Below the pieces are notes generated by a model. That model was not told the origin of the DNA. It was given only the letters and a program-made list of their open reading frames with translations, and ran no database searches. The translations under genes were made by a program, and so were the position numbers. Below, one piece after another: positions 14,050-22,501 of a stretch of DNA of 60,563 nt. The number at the start of each line of letters is the position of its first letter. Within the stretch, counting starts at the first letter, position 1. Source of the DNA: a virus; the IMG/VR virus record IMGVR_UViG_3300036828_000612, positions 1 to 60,563 of that record; one strand, written 5' to 3'.

Positions 14050-14841
14050 TCAGCCAACGATCTGTGGAACTATCGTCTTGATGGCGATGGTCTTAGAGGC
14101 TGGTGGTGGCGGTGTCACCACCAGCCTCGGGTCTGTGAAAGGACCAGTCCAGGACGGCATCGCGGGCGGCACAGCTACGTCCTGATACCACTGGTTGCCC
14201 GCATTGACATGCCACATGCCGCCGGGCGCGAGCTTCAACACACCTGTGACGTTGGCGGTGTTCGCATCTGTCACACCAGCCACCGCCACTTTTGCGCCCG
14301 TCGTGATAGTCCACGCACGTAATGTGTGATCGATGACTGATGGCACGCCGTTGACGGCCTGGGTGGATATGAACGTACCATCGGGGCTCTCGGTGACAGC
14401 CGGCGGCGGTGTCACCACCAGTCTTGGGTCCGACTTAGGACCAGTCCACGATGGCATGGCAGGCGCGGCGGCCGTGTTCTGATACCACTGCCCGGCCTTG
14501 TTGACCTGCCACATGACACCGGCCAGCTTCAGAATGCCGGCAACATTGGCTGTGTTTGTGTCAGTCACACCGGCAACCGCCACTTGCAAGCCAGCCGTGA
14601 TGGTCCACGCACGCAATGCATGATCGATGATCGATGGCACGCCATTGACGGCCACGGTGGTAACGAATGTGCCGTCCGGGCTCTCGGTAACAGTCGGTGG
14701 CGGGGGCGGCGGGAGCGTCCCTGCTGCGGTTTCCAGTGCTGCGACTTTTGTCGCGGTGGCAGTGATTGTGGCAACAGCCGTGGTGATGGCGGCGGCAGAC
14801 GCGCGCAGCTGATCCGCCAGTGGGGTTGGTACAGTGGCCAT
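14050..14841 (-). CDS. Virion-associated protein with two WY-rich repeats
   Basis: This is a 263-residue protein at the end of the leftward structural operon. The N-terminus is a helical Ala-Thr-rich segment (QLRASAAAITTAVATITATA), then a Pro run. Two repeats of about 95 residues follow, each with ESPDGTF, NGVPS-IDH-LRAWTIT, QWYQ and PAMPSW. Repeats of this kind are found as appended modules in carbohydrate-active and tail proteins. It is probably a tail or envelope-directed accessory protein; the function is not proven. Confidence 0.55.
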   Translation of the reverse strand: MATVPTPLADQLRASAAAITTAVATITATATKVAALETAAGTLPPPPPPTVTESPDGTFVTTVAVNGVPSIIDHALRAWTITAGLQVAVAGVTDTNTANVAGILKLAGVMWQVNKAGQWYQNTAAAPAMPSWTGPKSDPRLVVTPPPAVTESPDGTFISTQAVNGVPSVIDHTLRAWTITTGAKVAVAGVTDANTANVTGVLKLAPGGMWHVNAGNQWYQDVAVPPAMPSWTGPFTDPRLVVTPPPPASKTIAIKTIVPQIVG

Positions 14842-14854
14842 AATATCAGGTATC

Positions 14855-15130
14855 CTAAAGCGGCGAAGGGGTTGGCGCTACCACAACACCAACCGGTGCG
14901 GCGGTAAAAGCGGCACATGCAGAAACGATGGTGGGATGTAGAAGCGCCTCGTCGAGTGTGGCAATGGGCGCGCCTGGGGGATAGACGATAGGTGCGATCT
15001 CCACGACCAGTGGCTGCGTCAAGGCGTCGGCCTGGCAGAGCGCGCCGATCACTCTCTGTTGTTGCGGCGTTGGCGCGGTGCATCCCGCCATGAGGACCGC
15101 CGCCCAAACGCAGAGATTATGACGAGCCAT
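14855..15130 (-). CDS. Lipoprotein, outer-spanin-like
   Basis: This is a 91-residue protein with a signal peptide and lipobox (LMAGC, Cys 17) then a small Pro/Val-rich domain. A small lipoprotein beside a holin-like gene would suit an outer-membrane spanin subunit, but the sequence is not Rz1-like enough to be sure. The start at 15130 overlaps the end of the preceding gene by 14 bases. Confidence 0.55.
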   Translation of the reverse strand: MARHNLCVWAAVLMAGCTAPTPQQQRVIGALCQADALTQPLVVEIAPIVYPPGAPIATLDEALLHPTIVSACAAFTAAPVGVVVAPTPSPL

Positions 15131-15383
15131 AGCGAATGGCTCGCCCGAGCGCTTCGTCAGCCCCGGCCCGGCCGTCCAGTGGCTTGTCGGCCTTGTCCAG
15201 CGCCCCTCGCAGTCTCGAGCGGTCCGGCGCCCCCACCAGCCGACGATCCAGCGCATCGATCGCTGCGTCGACCGGGGTTTGCGCCGCTGGGTCAGGCGCT
15301 GCATCCTCAACCGGGAGCAGCATGACACGGCCATCCGGTAGGACAAGCAGCTTCATCTGTATAGTAAAGGGCTTGATTTCCAT
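15117..15383 (-). CDS. Small hypothetical protein of lysis region
   Basis: This is an 88-residue protein with a beta-strand N-terminus (MEIKPFTIQMKLLVLPDGRV) and a charged helical C-terminus (DAAIDALDRRLVGAPDRSR). GAGGA lies eight or more bases upstream of the ATG pair at 15386/15383. It lies between the holin-like and lipoprotein genes. The function is unknown. Confidence 0.55.
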   Translation of the reverse strand: MEIKPFTIQMKLLVLPDGRVMLLPVEDAAPDPAAQTPVDAAIDALDRRLVGAPDRSRLRGALDKADKPLDGRAGADEALGRAIRYGSS

Positions 15384-15399
15384 CATCGGGTCCTCTGTT

Positions 15400-15807
15400 T
15401 CAGGGAGTATTGGCGGGCCGTGCTAGGATGGCGGCAATCGCGGGAACAGCGGCAGCTTTTACCGCCAGCGCCTGCAGCCCCATTTTGGCGGCAATCTTGT
15501 CAGCGATTGCCGATTGCGTCAGCCCCAGTCTATCCGCCGCGTCCCCGGCGTGATTGAGCACATAGGACAGCGCCACTGCTTCATGCGTAGAGATTCCAGG
15601 GATATTAACCTCGGGCGATAGATTTCGCACCCCGGTTACCGCTGCCTGCTCGGCCGCCCCCACGGCATTGGTTACGGCCAGGCCGATCAGGTCTGCTGCT
15701 TGCTTATCCTTCATGTGGGATTGCAACCAGATCAGGAACACGGGGCCAACGACGCCGAATATCGCGCCGATCGCGGACACGGCAATGCCGGTTAAATCAA
15801 CAGTCAT
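15400..15807 (-). CDS. Holin-like membrane protein (LLH-type)
   Basis: This is a 135-residue protein with one N-terminal hydrophobic helix (AVSAIGAIFGVVGPVFLIWL) followed by an Ala-rich helical cytoplasmic or periplasmic part with ISTHEAVALSYVLNHAGDAA. This resembles the LL-H-type holin superfamily. AAGGAG precedes the ATG. Its neighbours are small lysis-type genes, although no endolysin is recognisable nearby. Confidence 0.55.
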   Translation of the reverse strand: MTVDLTGIAVSAIGAIFGVVGPVFLIWLQSHMKDKQAADLIGLAVTNAVGAAEQAAVTGVRNLSPEVNIPGISTHEAVALSYVLNHAGDAADRLGLTQSAIADKIAAKMGLQALAVKAAAVPAIAAILARPANTP

Positions 15808-15927
15808 CTAATCCTTACTCCTTTAGGGGTAGCCGCACGACTGGCATTAATTAGTAGTGGACTTTCCCGCCATGGAGGCATAGATGTTACCCCATCGAAT
15901 AGTACATCCACACCAAAGGGGACGGCC

Positions 15928-16668
15928 ATGAAAACCATCACAATGACACACGGCGGCACGCTACATCTGAACGGGGGTGCGCCGGTTGATGTCTCGCTTG
16001 GGGGGGTCTTTAACGCACCGCCGGTCACCGTCGACGTGCGCGGCGTGCAGCCACTCACGTTCTCCGACATCGGCTACTATGACGGAATCACGGTCAATCT
16101 GGCGGCGCACAGCGAATGGATTGGAACATTTGGCAGCACCGAGGTTGGAGCGAACATTCACGTCAACGGGCCCGGCGTATGGGATAACAATGGCGCCTCG
16201 TCTGTCACGGGCACCGCAATCATCGGGGCCAACGTTGTCGGCAACGGTGGAATTTCCCAATTCAATTCCCATACGAATGGCAAGCTGGAATTCCTGCATT
16301 CTGTGGGGCCAGGCCAGTCAATTCACATCGCCGGATATGCGCAGTATGGCGGCGAGCATGGCGTGCTGCAAATCGACGATCCGTCAGCATTCCATGCGGA
16401 AGAGACCGATCTGGGGTTCGGCGAAATCATCCTCAAGGGGATGCATGCGACAAGCTACGCCTGGCAGCACGACATGCTTTCGATGTACCAAGGCAATCGC
16501 GTAGTCGACACAATGCACGTCTACACTGACAGGACATGGAATGCGGCTTTTGGTGCCAGCCAGTTCGGAGTCTCACAAGTCGGCAATAACGTTGTCATCC
16601 ACGCGGACACAAACGGCTATTATGCTGGCGGCGGCGCTGGCGGGGTTGCACTTGGCGTGCATGGATGA
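15928..16668 (+). CDS. Beta-helix-like protein on the opposite strand
   Basis: This is a 246-residue protein, Gly, Asn and His rich, with repeated short strands (GVWDNNGASSVTGTAIIGAN, then VGNGGISQFNSHTNGKLEF). This suggests a right-handed beta-helix like those of adhesins and autotransporter passengers. No signal peptide is seen. It is transcribed against the surrounding lysis genes with AAAGGGGA before the ATG, so it is moron-like. It may be a virion decoration or a lysogenic-conversion surface factor. Confidence 0.55.
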   Translation: MKTITMTHGGTLHLNGGAPVDVSLGGVFNAPPVTVDVRGVQPLTFSDIGYYDGITVNLAAHSEWIGTFGSTEVGANIHVNGPGVWDNNGASSVTGTAIIGANVVGNGGISQFNSHTNGKLEFLHSVGPGQSIHIAGYAQYGGEHGVLQIDDPSAFHAEETDLGFGEIILKGMHATSYAWQHDMLSMYQGNRVVDTMHVYTDRTWNAAFGASQFGVSQVGNNVVIHADTNGYYAGGGAGGVALGVHG

Positions 16669-16679
16669 GGGAGATCAAC

Positions 16680-16826
16680 ATGGAATACTTCGTTTTCGGG
16701 GTGACTTTGCTGGTTATCGTCTTGTTCGTTGTGGGCATTGCAGCGTTTCGTGTATGGCGTGAGGACCGACGCCTCCGCGCCGAGCTGCGACCGCGCGGCA
16801 GGACCGTCGATGAGGTGATTTTCTAA
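16680..16826 (+). CDS. Small single-pass membrane protein
   Basis: This is a 48-residue protein with one membrane helix near the N-terminus (FGVTLLVIVLFVVGIAAF) and a basic cytoplasmic tail. GGGAGAT precedes the ATG. It is 11 bases downstream of the beta-helix-like gene on the same strand, so the two form a small opposite-strand unit inside the lysis region. Confidence 0.6.
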   Translation: MEYFVFGVTLLVIVLFVVGIAAFRVWREDRRLRAELRPRGRTVDEVIF

Positions 16827-16829
16827 TAG

Positions 16830-17282
16830 CTACTTAAGCGGAGAGTGCGGATCATCTGGCACGCAATCTGCTGGTGTGTGTAGATAGCAGACATCATAGG
16901 GGCCGCCGATGATAGCGTAATCCACAAATCTTTGGATTCCGACAATTGCAGAGTTTCCGGCAATCGAGTCTACGGCTAACGTGATCTGCCCGATGACTTG
17001 CTGGTTTTTGCTTGAGTCATTAAACATCCCCGCCGGTTGCGGCGTGTGGTCGGACTGTTCAAGCACCAGCGCGTCGTTCAGGATACCCGTAATAGCGACC
17101 ATGTCTGGCACTGACTCACCAAGGCGATTAGAGGCATCGCGGAGAAGCCCCAGCACGGCTGGGTCAGTCACTGGTGTCGGGAAATTCTCGAATGGCAACC
17201 ACGGATAGAAATGTCGGCTGTCCGCCAGCGCCGGTGAGGCTGCTAATAGCAATCCGGCCGCAAGCACAAGGTATTGACGCAT
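16830..17282 (-). CDS. Secreted hypothetical protein
   Basis: This is a 150-residue protein with a clear signal peptide (VLAAGLLLAASPALA) and mature start near residue 22. The rest is Pro/Asp rich with two cysteines near the C-terminus (CYLHTPADC) that may form a disulfide. It probably acts in the periplasm. The function is unknown. Start 17282 is preferred to 17288 by the signal peptide length. Confidence 0.55.
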   Translation of the reverse strand: MRQYLVLAAGLLLAASPALADSRHFYPWLPFENFPTPVTDPAVLGLLRDASNRLGESVPDMVAITGILNDALVLEQSDHTPQPAGMFNDSSKNQQVIGQITLAVDSIAGNSAIVGIQRFVDYAIIGGPYDVCYLHTPADCVPDDPHSPLK

Positions 17283-17288
17283 GACCAC

Positions 17289-17879
17289 CTACCTAGGATG
17301 AACCAACACGGCGTCCGGAGCGCCTGTCACGGGCGTTGTCGGCACTCTGCCGGTATAGAGGGTCAACACAACGACAATCATGATGCTGACAAATGACACA
17401 CAGAGTCCGACGATGCCCAGGATGGTGCCAACGGACATGGCGGTGTCCTGCCTCACCTCACGGACCACGACCGCAGCACTTTCGGTCCGGTTCAGCCGGC
17501 CGGCAATGTCCTGCAGCTTGTCGTCCATGGCAGTGCGGTTGGTGGCCATCACAATCTTTAGGCTGTCGATTTCTTTGGTGACCCCGCGCTCGGTCTTCTC
17601 GGCCGTGGCCTCATTCGCATGTCTTTCCTGAGTGCGACGCACATCCCGTTCGTCAAATTGCATCTGGATCGAGCTGAATTTTTCCTTATACAGCTCGGCT
17701 ATCCGTGCCATGTCCCGATCCAGCAGGGTCGGCACGCGGCGCAAATCGTCCGAAAAAATAGCCGTCGCTTTCTCCATGGCGTCGAGCCGCGTTGCGATTT
17801 GGATATACAGACTGTGCAGCCGCTGATCGAGTTCCCGCCGCATGTCAGCTACGGAAACCGGCTCGGGCACTTCGGCCAT
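17289..17879 (-). CDS. Coiled-coil protein with C-terminal membrane anchor
   Basis: This is a 196-residue protein. Residues 10-135 form charged coiled coil with a QMQFDERDVRRTQERHA segment known from many phage lysis-cassette proteins. One membrane helix lies near residues 150-175 (IVGLCVSFVSIMIVVVLTLY). It could be an inner-membrane spanin-like or holin-assisting protein. It overlaps the preceding gene end by one base. Confidence 0.6.
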   Translation of the reverse strand: MAEVPEPVSVADMRRELDQRLHSLYIQIATRLDAMEKATAIFSDDLRRVPTLLDRDMARIAELYKEKFSSIQMQFDERDVRRTQERHANEATAEKTERGVTKEIDSLKIVMATNRTAMDDKLQDIAGRLNRTESAAVVVREVRQDTAMSVGTILGIVGLCVSFVSIMIVVVLTLYTGRVPTTPVTGAPDAVLVHPR

Positions 17880-18223
17880 CAGGTGCCCGCGGCGCCGACC
17901 ATGCAGCGGATCTGGCCGGCGATCTCGCAGGCAACCACCTTGCCGGTTGGATTGTCATAGCGTTTCAGGATGTATTTCGGATCGACCGGCAGCGCTTCCG
18001 GCATGGATGGCAACCGCACCCAGTAGACACCATCGCGGATATCCCACTCAACCGCACAGTCGCAATCCACCTGATTGCAGCACAACCCCATGCCATCCGG
18101 GCGCATCAGGGACGTGAACCATGCCGCAAAAGCTGGATCATTCAGCTCCGAGCAATGCATCGGCGAGTGCGCGCTAGCCGACGCGCCAGCCAGTATGAGA
18201 CAGATTGCAAAGAGTAAACGCAT
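17879..18223 (-). CDS. Secreted cysteine-rich protein
   Basis: This is a 114-residue protein with a signal peptide (LLFAICLILAGASASA) and seven further cysteines, including LCCNQVDCDCAV. This pattern recurs in small proteins of phages of alphaproteobacteria. Disulfides and a periplasmic location are likely. No enzymatic motif is seen, so its role in lysis is unproven. Confidence 0.6.
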   Translation of the reverse strand: MRLLFAICLILAGASASAHSPMHCSELNDPAFAAWFTSLMRPDGMGLCCNQVDCDCAVEWDIRDGVYWVRLPSMPEALPVDPKYILKRYDNPTGKVVACEIAGQIRCMVGAAGT

Positions 18224-18229
18224 GTCAGC

Positions 18230-21200
18230 TCACCATTGGATTAACAGGAGAATTTGCCGGCTGATTATCCTGCCTTGCACGTCGTGCCATGAGACGATCG
18301 TGGTATAGGTCTTGCCAACCGTGCCGCCCGAAAGCTGCGCCTGAATGCGCGGGCCGGGGTCCGTATAGGGCACGCCCGGCGGTATGATGACCTGCCGTAC
18401 CCCCAAGTCCACGCTGACAGAGCCAACAACGAGCGGATTGGTATCGCCATGGATCGGCACGACCGCCACCGCCGGGGTGTTGACGGAGTCGCCCGCCGGG
18501 AGCCATCGCGCCAGGCTTACCCAATACAAATCCGTGTCTGCACTGGCCGCCGGTGACCATTGGGGGGGCGCCTGGGGCATCGTATTATCGTCCGGTTGCA
18601 GCAAGACTGTGCGTGCGTCGGGCCACAGCAGCATGGCCCGGATATCGGGAGACAGAACGATCGCGCGCGCATCTGGCGCCAGCAGATTGGCGCGCACGTC
18701 AGATGCTTCGACGATTGCCCGAATGTCGGGTGAGAGTGCGAATTCACGGCCGGGCAGCGGCGACCGCGCGCTGCTGAGCGCCTGCGTCGGGTAAAGCCGC
18801 TGCGGCTGTGGGTCCGGTGGCTGCCAGGCGCCTGCGACCACCCGCATTGACGTGACGCGCGCCGGGTAGCCGAACGGCGGCGGATTGACCACCGGCGGCG
18901 GGATGAACACCGCCACGTAGTGAATCACCGGCACCGCGAGCGGCACCGGCTCCCATGCGCGCAGGACGTCCTGCTGCCACCGCCGGCTGACGATCGGTGG
19001 ATTGTCCACCGAGAGCGTCTGGCGCGCCGGGCGCTGCCACGGCATCGGATCCGGCGGCTGCCAGGCCCATGGCGCCACCTGCCTCCACTCCACGCTCGAA
19101 CGAAGCGGCGGCGGGTCTACGCTGACGATCTGTGCCGGTCGGCGCAGCATCGGCGCCGGCTCGGGCGCAACCCACGCGCTGAGCACCGTTGTAAGCCACG
19201 GCCAGAGGCTGACCGGCTGCGCCGCAGCAATGGCCGCGGAGAACGGAATAAGCCGCGTGGTGGGAGCCTGTGGCGGCCCGGGCGGGGTATCCCACGAGGA
19301 ACGGACGATCGCCGCTTGCAACGCGAAATCGATGCCCGGCGGATTGTCCACCCGCACCCCGGTGAACTGCGCTGGCAAGTTCCGCGGCAACGTCGGCAAC
19401 GGATCCGGCGGGATCCAGGCTCCCATCACGGTCGAAACCCAGCGGGTCGTAATGCCGGGCGGATTGTCGGACCGAACGCCGGTGATAGCGAGCGGCAGAT
19501 ACCGCAACAGCGTGGGCTGCGGATCGGGCGGCACCCATGAGCCGAGGACCGCTTGCACCCAGTTGGTCGTGATGCCGGGCGGCTGGTCGACGCGGACCGC
19601 CGTGAGCTGGGCCGGGAGGTTCCGCGGTAGTGTGGGCGGAGGGTCCGGCGGCACCCATGAGAGCGAAACCCGCAGGTGCGCCGTGAGGCCAGGGCTAACG
19701 CCCGGCGGCCGGTCAACCGAGACGATCTGCCGGGGAGGCAATTGCCACGGTGCCGGGTCTGGCGGCTGCCAAGCCGTTATGAGCGGCGGCAGCCAGGCGC
19801 CAGAGCGCACTGGCGGGTTGTCGACCGAGACAGTCTGCCGGGGCGGACGCTGCCACGGCGCCGGATTGGGCGGCACCCACGACTGAAGGAGCGCCGCATA
19901 TTCGGGCTGTGCCGGGATGTAGCCGCCGATCGGCGGCTGGTCGACCTGTACCGCCGTGATCGACGGCGGCAGGTTCCGCGGCAGCGTGGGCGCTGGATCC
20001 GGTGGCGTCCAGGCCGAGACGATGCCCGAGAGCCATGGCCACAAAACCGCCGGTTGCGGCGCAATGACGGCCGTCGTGCCTTGTGCCAGGAAGGGCCCGC
20101 GCTGCGACGGCGGGTCCGGCGGCTGCCAGGTTCCCAGGATATGCGGCAACCACCCACCGGAACGCGCCGGCGGCTGGTCGACCTGCACCGCCGTGAACTG
20201 CGCCGGGAGGTTGCGTGGCAGCGTGGGCTGCGGATCTGGCGGCACCCACGAGAGCGAAACCCGCAAGTGCGCTGTAAGCCCGGGGTTTACACCCGGCGGC
20301 CGATCAACCGAGACGGTCTGCCGCGGCGGCATCTGCCATGGTGCCGGGTCGGGAGGTGTCCAGGCGGCCAGGATGTGTGGCAACCACGCGCCAGAGTGCA
20401 CCGGCGGTCGGTCGACCGAGACAGTCTGCCGGGGCGGCATCTGCCACGGCTGAGGATCGGGCGGCTGCCAGGTTCCGAGGATATGCGGCAGCCACGCGCC
20501 GGAGTGCACCGGCGGCTGATCGACCGAAACTATCTGTCGTGGCGGTAGCTGCCACGGTTGCGGATCGGGCGGCACCCACGACTGAAGCATAGTCGTGTAT
20601 TCTGGCTGTGCCGGGATGTAGCCACCAATTGGTGGCTGATCGATTTGCGCCGGCGCAGGGCCAGCCGGGAAAACGCGGGGAATGAGCGCCTGATGCGGCA
20701 GCAAACCACCCGGATGACGCGACCGCGGCTGGTGTCCGAAAAGGACAGGCCCGCTCGGGGTATACGTCGCAACGATGATGCCTTGGGCGCCGGCACCTCC
20801 CGTCGACCCGAAACTATTACCCCCACCACCGCCGCCATAAAGACCGCCCGTGCCAGCCGTGAGGCCACCACCATTACCAGCGCCACCGCCGCCACCGCCC
20901 GGCCCTGCCGTTGTGCTATCGGATGTCTGCGTCCATTTCGCCGGACCCGTTGCCCCATTCCCGGCGCTCTGGGCAAAGCTGCCGCCGCCGCCGCCAGCGC
21001 CAGTGCCAGCCGTGCCAGCCGTGCCAGGACTGCCCCCGGTGCCGTGGCCGGTCCCGCCGGTACCGTCGCCGCCATTGCCGCCAGTAGAGCCAGAGTTTGA
21101 GGCTCCGGCAGTAGACGAGCCACCATCCGACCCGCCGCCGCCGCTACCTGCATTCGTGCTGGCAATGGTGGCGCCGCCGTTTTTGCCGGCGCCATCTGGC

Positions 21201-21886
21201 CCAGCAGCGCCGCCGCCGCCTGTGGAACCGCTGCCGGTCGTTGATGTGCCGCCAGAGCCACCGGAGAACGCGCCCGTCGTCGGCACGCAAGATGCCGCCG
21301 CGCCGCCCGCACCAGGCGTCGTGCCGGATGCATTTGCGCCCCGCTTGGCGGTAAGCGACGCCCCGACTATCGAGTCATTGCCGCTACCGCCAGAACCAAG
21401 CGTGTAAGTCGCGGTGCCGCTTGGCGTTAACGTGACATTGGGCGCTATGGCATAAGCACCGCCACCGCCGCCGGTATTGCTATTTGATCCTGCGGAACTG
21501 GTGCCGTTGCCGCCCTCGCCGATCCCTTCTATCGTATTGGAGGCGCTGTTCCAATCGGCCGGCACCGGCCACGATTGACTAACGCCCGTCGTGGTAATGA
21601 ACGCCGTGGTCGCCGCTGCCCACGGAAAGATCCCATCCCAGAACCAAGCGCGCGATGGACAGTCCGCCAGATGTCCAGGCCAGCCGCAGATCGCCTGACC
21701 CCATGCGTCATTCTCGACCGTGCAGATGGTCGTATAGACAGAGTTCCGCCCCGGCACCGGCTGCGGGCAGACGCTCTCAGTTCGGAGACGCAGCAGCGTC
21801 TTGCGATCGGGGAGCCGGATGTCCCGGTAGGTGGACGGGCCACCGTAGACGAAAAGCGGGCTATAGCGCTGGCGGTGGTCAGTCAT
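18230..21886 (-). CDS. Giant Gly-rich and PPDP-repeat tail fibre-type protein
   Basis: This is a 1218-residue virion protein. Residues 1-105 form a globular start. Residues about 110-375 are Gly-rich with GGGGG runs, as in receptor-binding fibre tips. Residues about 430-1030 hold roughly 15 copies of a W-x-PPDP-x-P unit of 32-45 residues that also includes V-D-x-PP. Residues 1047-1098 repeat a 9-residue PD-x-RA-x-x-L unit. The last 105 residues form a folded domain resembling phage fibre-adaptor proteins (DLYWVSLARWLPAGDS). It shares the PPDP unit with the 30913-33309 protein. Confidence 0.7.
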   Translation of the reverse strand: MTDHRQRYSPLFVYGGPSTYRDIRLPDRKTLLRLRTESVCPQPVPGRNSVYTTICTVENDAWGQAICGWPGHLADCPSRAWFWDGIFPWAAATTAFITTTGVSQSWPVPADWNSASNTIEGIGEGGNGTSSAGSNSNTGGGGGAYAIAPNVTLTPSGTATYTLGSGGSGNDSIVGASLTAKRGANASGTTPGAGGAAASCVPTTGAFSGGSGGTSTTGSGSTGGGGAAGPDGAGKNGGATIASTNAGSGGGGSDGGSSTAGASNSGSTGGNGGDGTGGTGHGTGGSPGTAGTAGTGAGGGGGSFAQSAGNGATGPAKWTQTSDSTTAGPGGGGGGAGNGGGLTAGTGGLYGGGGGGNSFGSTGGAGAQGIIVATYTPSGPVLFGHQPRSRHPGGLLPHQALIPRVFPAGPAPAQIDQPPIGGYIPAQPEYTTMLQSWVPPDPQPWQLPPRQIVSVDQPPVHSGAWLPHILGTWQPPDPQPWQMPPRQTVSVDRPPVHSGAWLPHILAAWTPPDPAPWQMPPRQTVSVDRPPGVNPGLTAHLRVSLSWVPPDPQPTLPRNLPAQFTAVQVDQPPARSGGWLPHILGTWQPPDPPSQRGPFLAQGTTAVIAPQPAVLWPWLSGIVSAWTPPDPAPTLPRNLPPSITAVQVDQPPIGGYIPAQPEYAALLQSWVPPNPAPWQRPPRQTVSVDNPPVRSGAWLPPLITAWQPPDPAPWQLPPRQIVSVDRPPGVSPGLTAHLRVSLSWVPPDPPPTLPRNLPAQLTAVRVDQPPGITTNWVQAVLGSWVPPDPQPTLLRYLPLAITGVRSDNPPGITTRWVSTVMGAWIPPDPLPTLPRNLPAQFTGVRVDNPPGIDFALQAAIVRSSWDTPPGPPQAPTTRLIPFSAAIAAAQPVSLWPWLTTVLSAWVAPEPAPMLRRPAQIVSVDPPPLRSSVEWRQVAPWAWQPPDPMPWQRPARQTLSVDNPPIVSRRWQQDVLRAWEPVPLAVPVIHYVAVFIPPPVVNPPPFGYPARVTSMRVVAGAWQPPDPQPQRLYPTQALSSARSPLPGREFALSPDIRAIVEASDVRANLLAPDARAIVLSPDIRAMLLWPDARTVLLQPDDNTMPQAPPQWSPAASADTDLYWVSLARWLPAGDSVNTPAVAVVPIHGDTNPLVVGSVSVDLGVRQVIIPPGVPYTDPGPRIQAQLSGGTVGKTYTTIVSWHDVQGRIISRQILLLIQW

Positions 21887-21905
21887 GGACTGGCACCGCC
21901 CGGCT

Positions 21906-22490
21906 CTAGAAGGATGCGATCGCGCCGATATCGACCCGAGCGAAATGCACCGTGAGCGAACCCGTGGCTACGGTCTGCGTAAAGAACATGTCAAACGGGT
22001 TGGTAACCGTGGTGTCAAAGTTCGTCGACACTGCTGCGGGGGCGCTGTCAATGCCGCTCGACGATGCCGACAGAGCATTGCCGGGCGCCGGACCCGTTGT
22101 CGCCACAGCCTGATTGATCAGCGCTTCCGAGGTGAACTTGCTCATGCCGAAGAAGCTGGCAGTGCCGGCCAGCCCGGTTACGCGGACCGTGCCGATGATA
22201 TCCAGCCACCACGGCAGCGTAGTCTTAGCGATGATGTTGAGCGACATAGCGCCGCTGTCGAAAAAAATCTGATTGTTCAGCCGCAGATCGAACCTGGCGG
22301 TGCCGGGAGTGGTCACGGCGCACGAGATGCGGCCCCATGCGATAACGTGAATCGTTGTGCCCTGCACGAGAGTATTGGGGGGGATGCTGAAGTTGGCTGT
22401 CTTCGGCAGACACGTTGCCGCCGCCGCCGCGGTCAGTATCGGGCCGTCCTCTTTGGTTATGAGATATGGCTGAAAATAACCGCCGGGCAT
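21906..22490 (-). CDS. Virion structural protein (decoration or fibre-associated)
   Basis: This is a 194-residue beta-rich protein, with strands such as TIHVIAWGRISCAVTTPGTA and FDLRLNNQIFFDSGAM, low in charge. It resembles a jelly-roll-like virion surface protein. AAAGGA precedes the ATG. It lies between fibre genes and the glycosyltransferase. The exact role is unknown. Confidence 0.55.
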   Translation of the reverse strand: MPGGYFQPYLITKEDGPILTAAAAATCLPKTANFSIPPNTLVQGTTIHVIAWGRISCAVTTPGTARFDLRLNNQIFFDSGAMSLNIIAKTTLPWWLDIIGTVRVTGLAGTASFFGMSKFTSEALINQAVATTGPAPGNALSASSSGIDSAPAAVSTNFDTTVTNPFDMFFTQTVATGSLTVHFARVDIGAIASF

Positions 22491-22501
22491 GGTTCAATCC
22501 T

